Source: G965215145 sp965215145 (lineage in GTDB: Bacteria > Bacteroidota > Rhodothermia > Rhodothermales > JANQRZ01). Taken from it: a DNA stretch of 64,000 bases. Positions 63,746-64,000 of this stretch are shown piece after piece. The stretch lies in NCBI GenBank assembly GCA_965215145.1, contig OZ244038.1, forward strand, positions 3,038,001-3,102,000, in the 5' to 3' direction. Each line of letters starts with the position of its first letter. Positions within the stretch are counted from its first letter, which is position 1. A model generated the notes under the pieces. It was not told the DNA's origin and did no database searches. It saw nothing but the letters and a program-made list of their open reading frames with translations. Made by a program: the position numbers and the translations under genes.

Positions 63746-64000
63746 ATGCCCCAGCCGCTCATCGCTCCCACCGCGCAGGTCCACCGCACGGCTCGCCTCG
63801 GCGAGGACGTAGCCGTCGGCCACTTCACCGTGATCGAGGCGGGCGCGACGGTCGGGGCCGGGGGACGGATCGGGCACCACGCGGTGATCCACGAGGGGAC
63901 GACGCTCGGCGACGGCGTCCGTGTGGATGACCACGCCACCGTCGGGAAGCAGCCGATGCGCGCGGCCCGGAGCGCGACGACGGGCCACGACGCACAGCCA
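63746..64000 (+). CDS. Hexapeptide-repeat acyltransferase (3' end missing)
   Basis: The 85 residues visible are left-handed beta-helix turns: IAPTAQVHRTARLGEDVAVGHFTVIEAGATVGAGGRIGHHAVIHEGTTLGDGVRVDDHATVGKQPM. This pattern fits sugar O-/N-acyltransferases of the WbbJ/PglD/LpxA-like class, often in nucleotide-sugar or O-antigen gene sets. The gene runs off the window. The catalytic His cannot be assigned from this part. Confidence 0.85.
   Translation, partial: MPQPLIAPTAQVHRTARLGEDVAVGHFTVIEAGATVGAGGRIGHHAVIHEGTTLGDGVRVDDHATVGKQPMRAARSATTGHDAQP

Noticed and set aside
1..64000. rRNA, tRNA, prophage or insertion sequence
   Set aside because: No conserved rRNA stretches, cloverleaf-like sequences, phage structural genes or transposases were recognised on either strand.

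Overview
The window is very GC-rich chromosomal DNA, almost fully coding, from a Gram-negative bacterium. It most resembles a member of the Rhodothermota (Rhodothermia, near Salinibacter/Rubricoccaceae), the group once placed inside Bacteroidota. Support for this: several secreted proteins end in the NPF...TTLR...VYDxLGR...LxSGxY C-terminal sorting domain of type IX-like secretion; Bacteroidota-type families are present (DUF2851, DUF4175, DUF3347, META lipoproteins, WG-repeat lipoproteins); there are many lipoproteins and beta-barrels; Shine-Dalgarno sequences are scarce; and a TAnnTTC(G/C) promoter-like element recurs. I see no rRNA, tRNA, CRISPR array or prophage.

Layout. 1-7700: two small outer-membrane proteins, then on the minus strand an envelope block uppS-bamA-ompH-ompH closed by a good terminator, followed by panB and surE. 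7900-12430: a 1509-residue secreted lipase-like mosaic protein. 12500-14360: an accessory patch with two antitoxin-like genes (one with an AAEAK repeat tract), a frameshifted PIN toxin, and the decayed remains of a nucleotidyltransferase module. 14377-17058: rseP and dxr. 17200-25000: TPR protein, lipoproteins, thioesterase, a B12-binding mutase subunit, an RmlD-like reductase, a META lipoprotein and serS. 25378-28611 and 37541-42931: two copies of a DUF1800-DUF1501 gene pair, the second followed by two WG-repeat lipoproteins. Between them lie an acyl-CoA dehydrogenase, pyrF and a copper-resistance-like operon (DUF3347 lipoprotein, TolC-like protein, multicopper oxidase, CpxP-like protein, DUF305 membrane protein). 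43284-53251: pectinacetylesterase-like lipoprotein, SDR, alpha/beta hydrolase, DUF2851, ABM monooxygenase, TonB-dependent receptor, FG-GAP protein and a GlsB-like membrane protein. 53531-64000: a large DUF4175 protein, an ABC ATPase, a PduO-type adenosyltransferase, a sugar nucleotidyltransferase, an OmpA lipoprotein, a LOG-family protein, a TPR protein and the start of a hexapeptide transferase.

The most unusual content is the repeats. (1) A roughly 130-180 bp composite palindromic element occurs five times, once in frame inside the lipase-like gene. (2) A short GTAGGGGC...GCCCCTAC palindrome with a variable core occurs at least six times, once nested inside element 1 and once supplying the N-terminus of a lipoprotein signal peptide. 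(3) Degenerate heptamer arrays, mostly folding into imperfect hairpins, sit at or close to the start codons of unrelated genes (surE, dxr/TPR, ABM monooxygenase, adenosyltransferase, LOG). Two apparent single-base C-run indels (the PIN toxin and the DUF3347 lipoprotein) may be real mutations or assembly errors.
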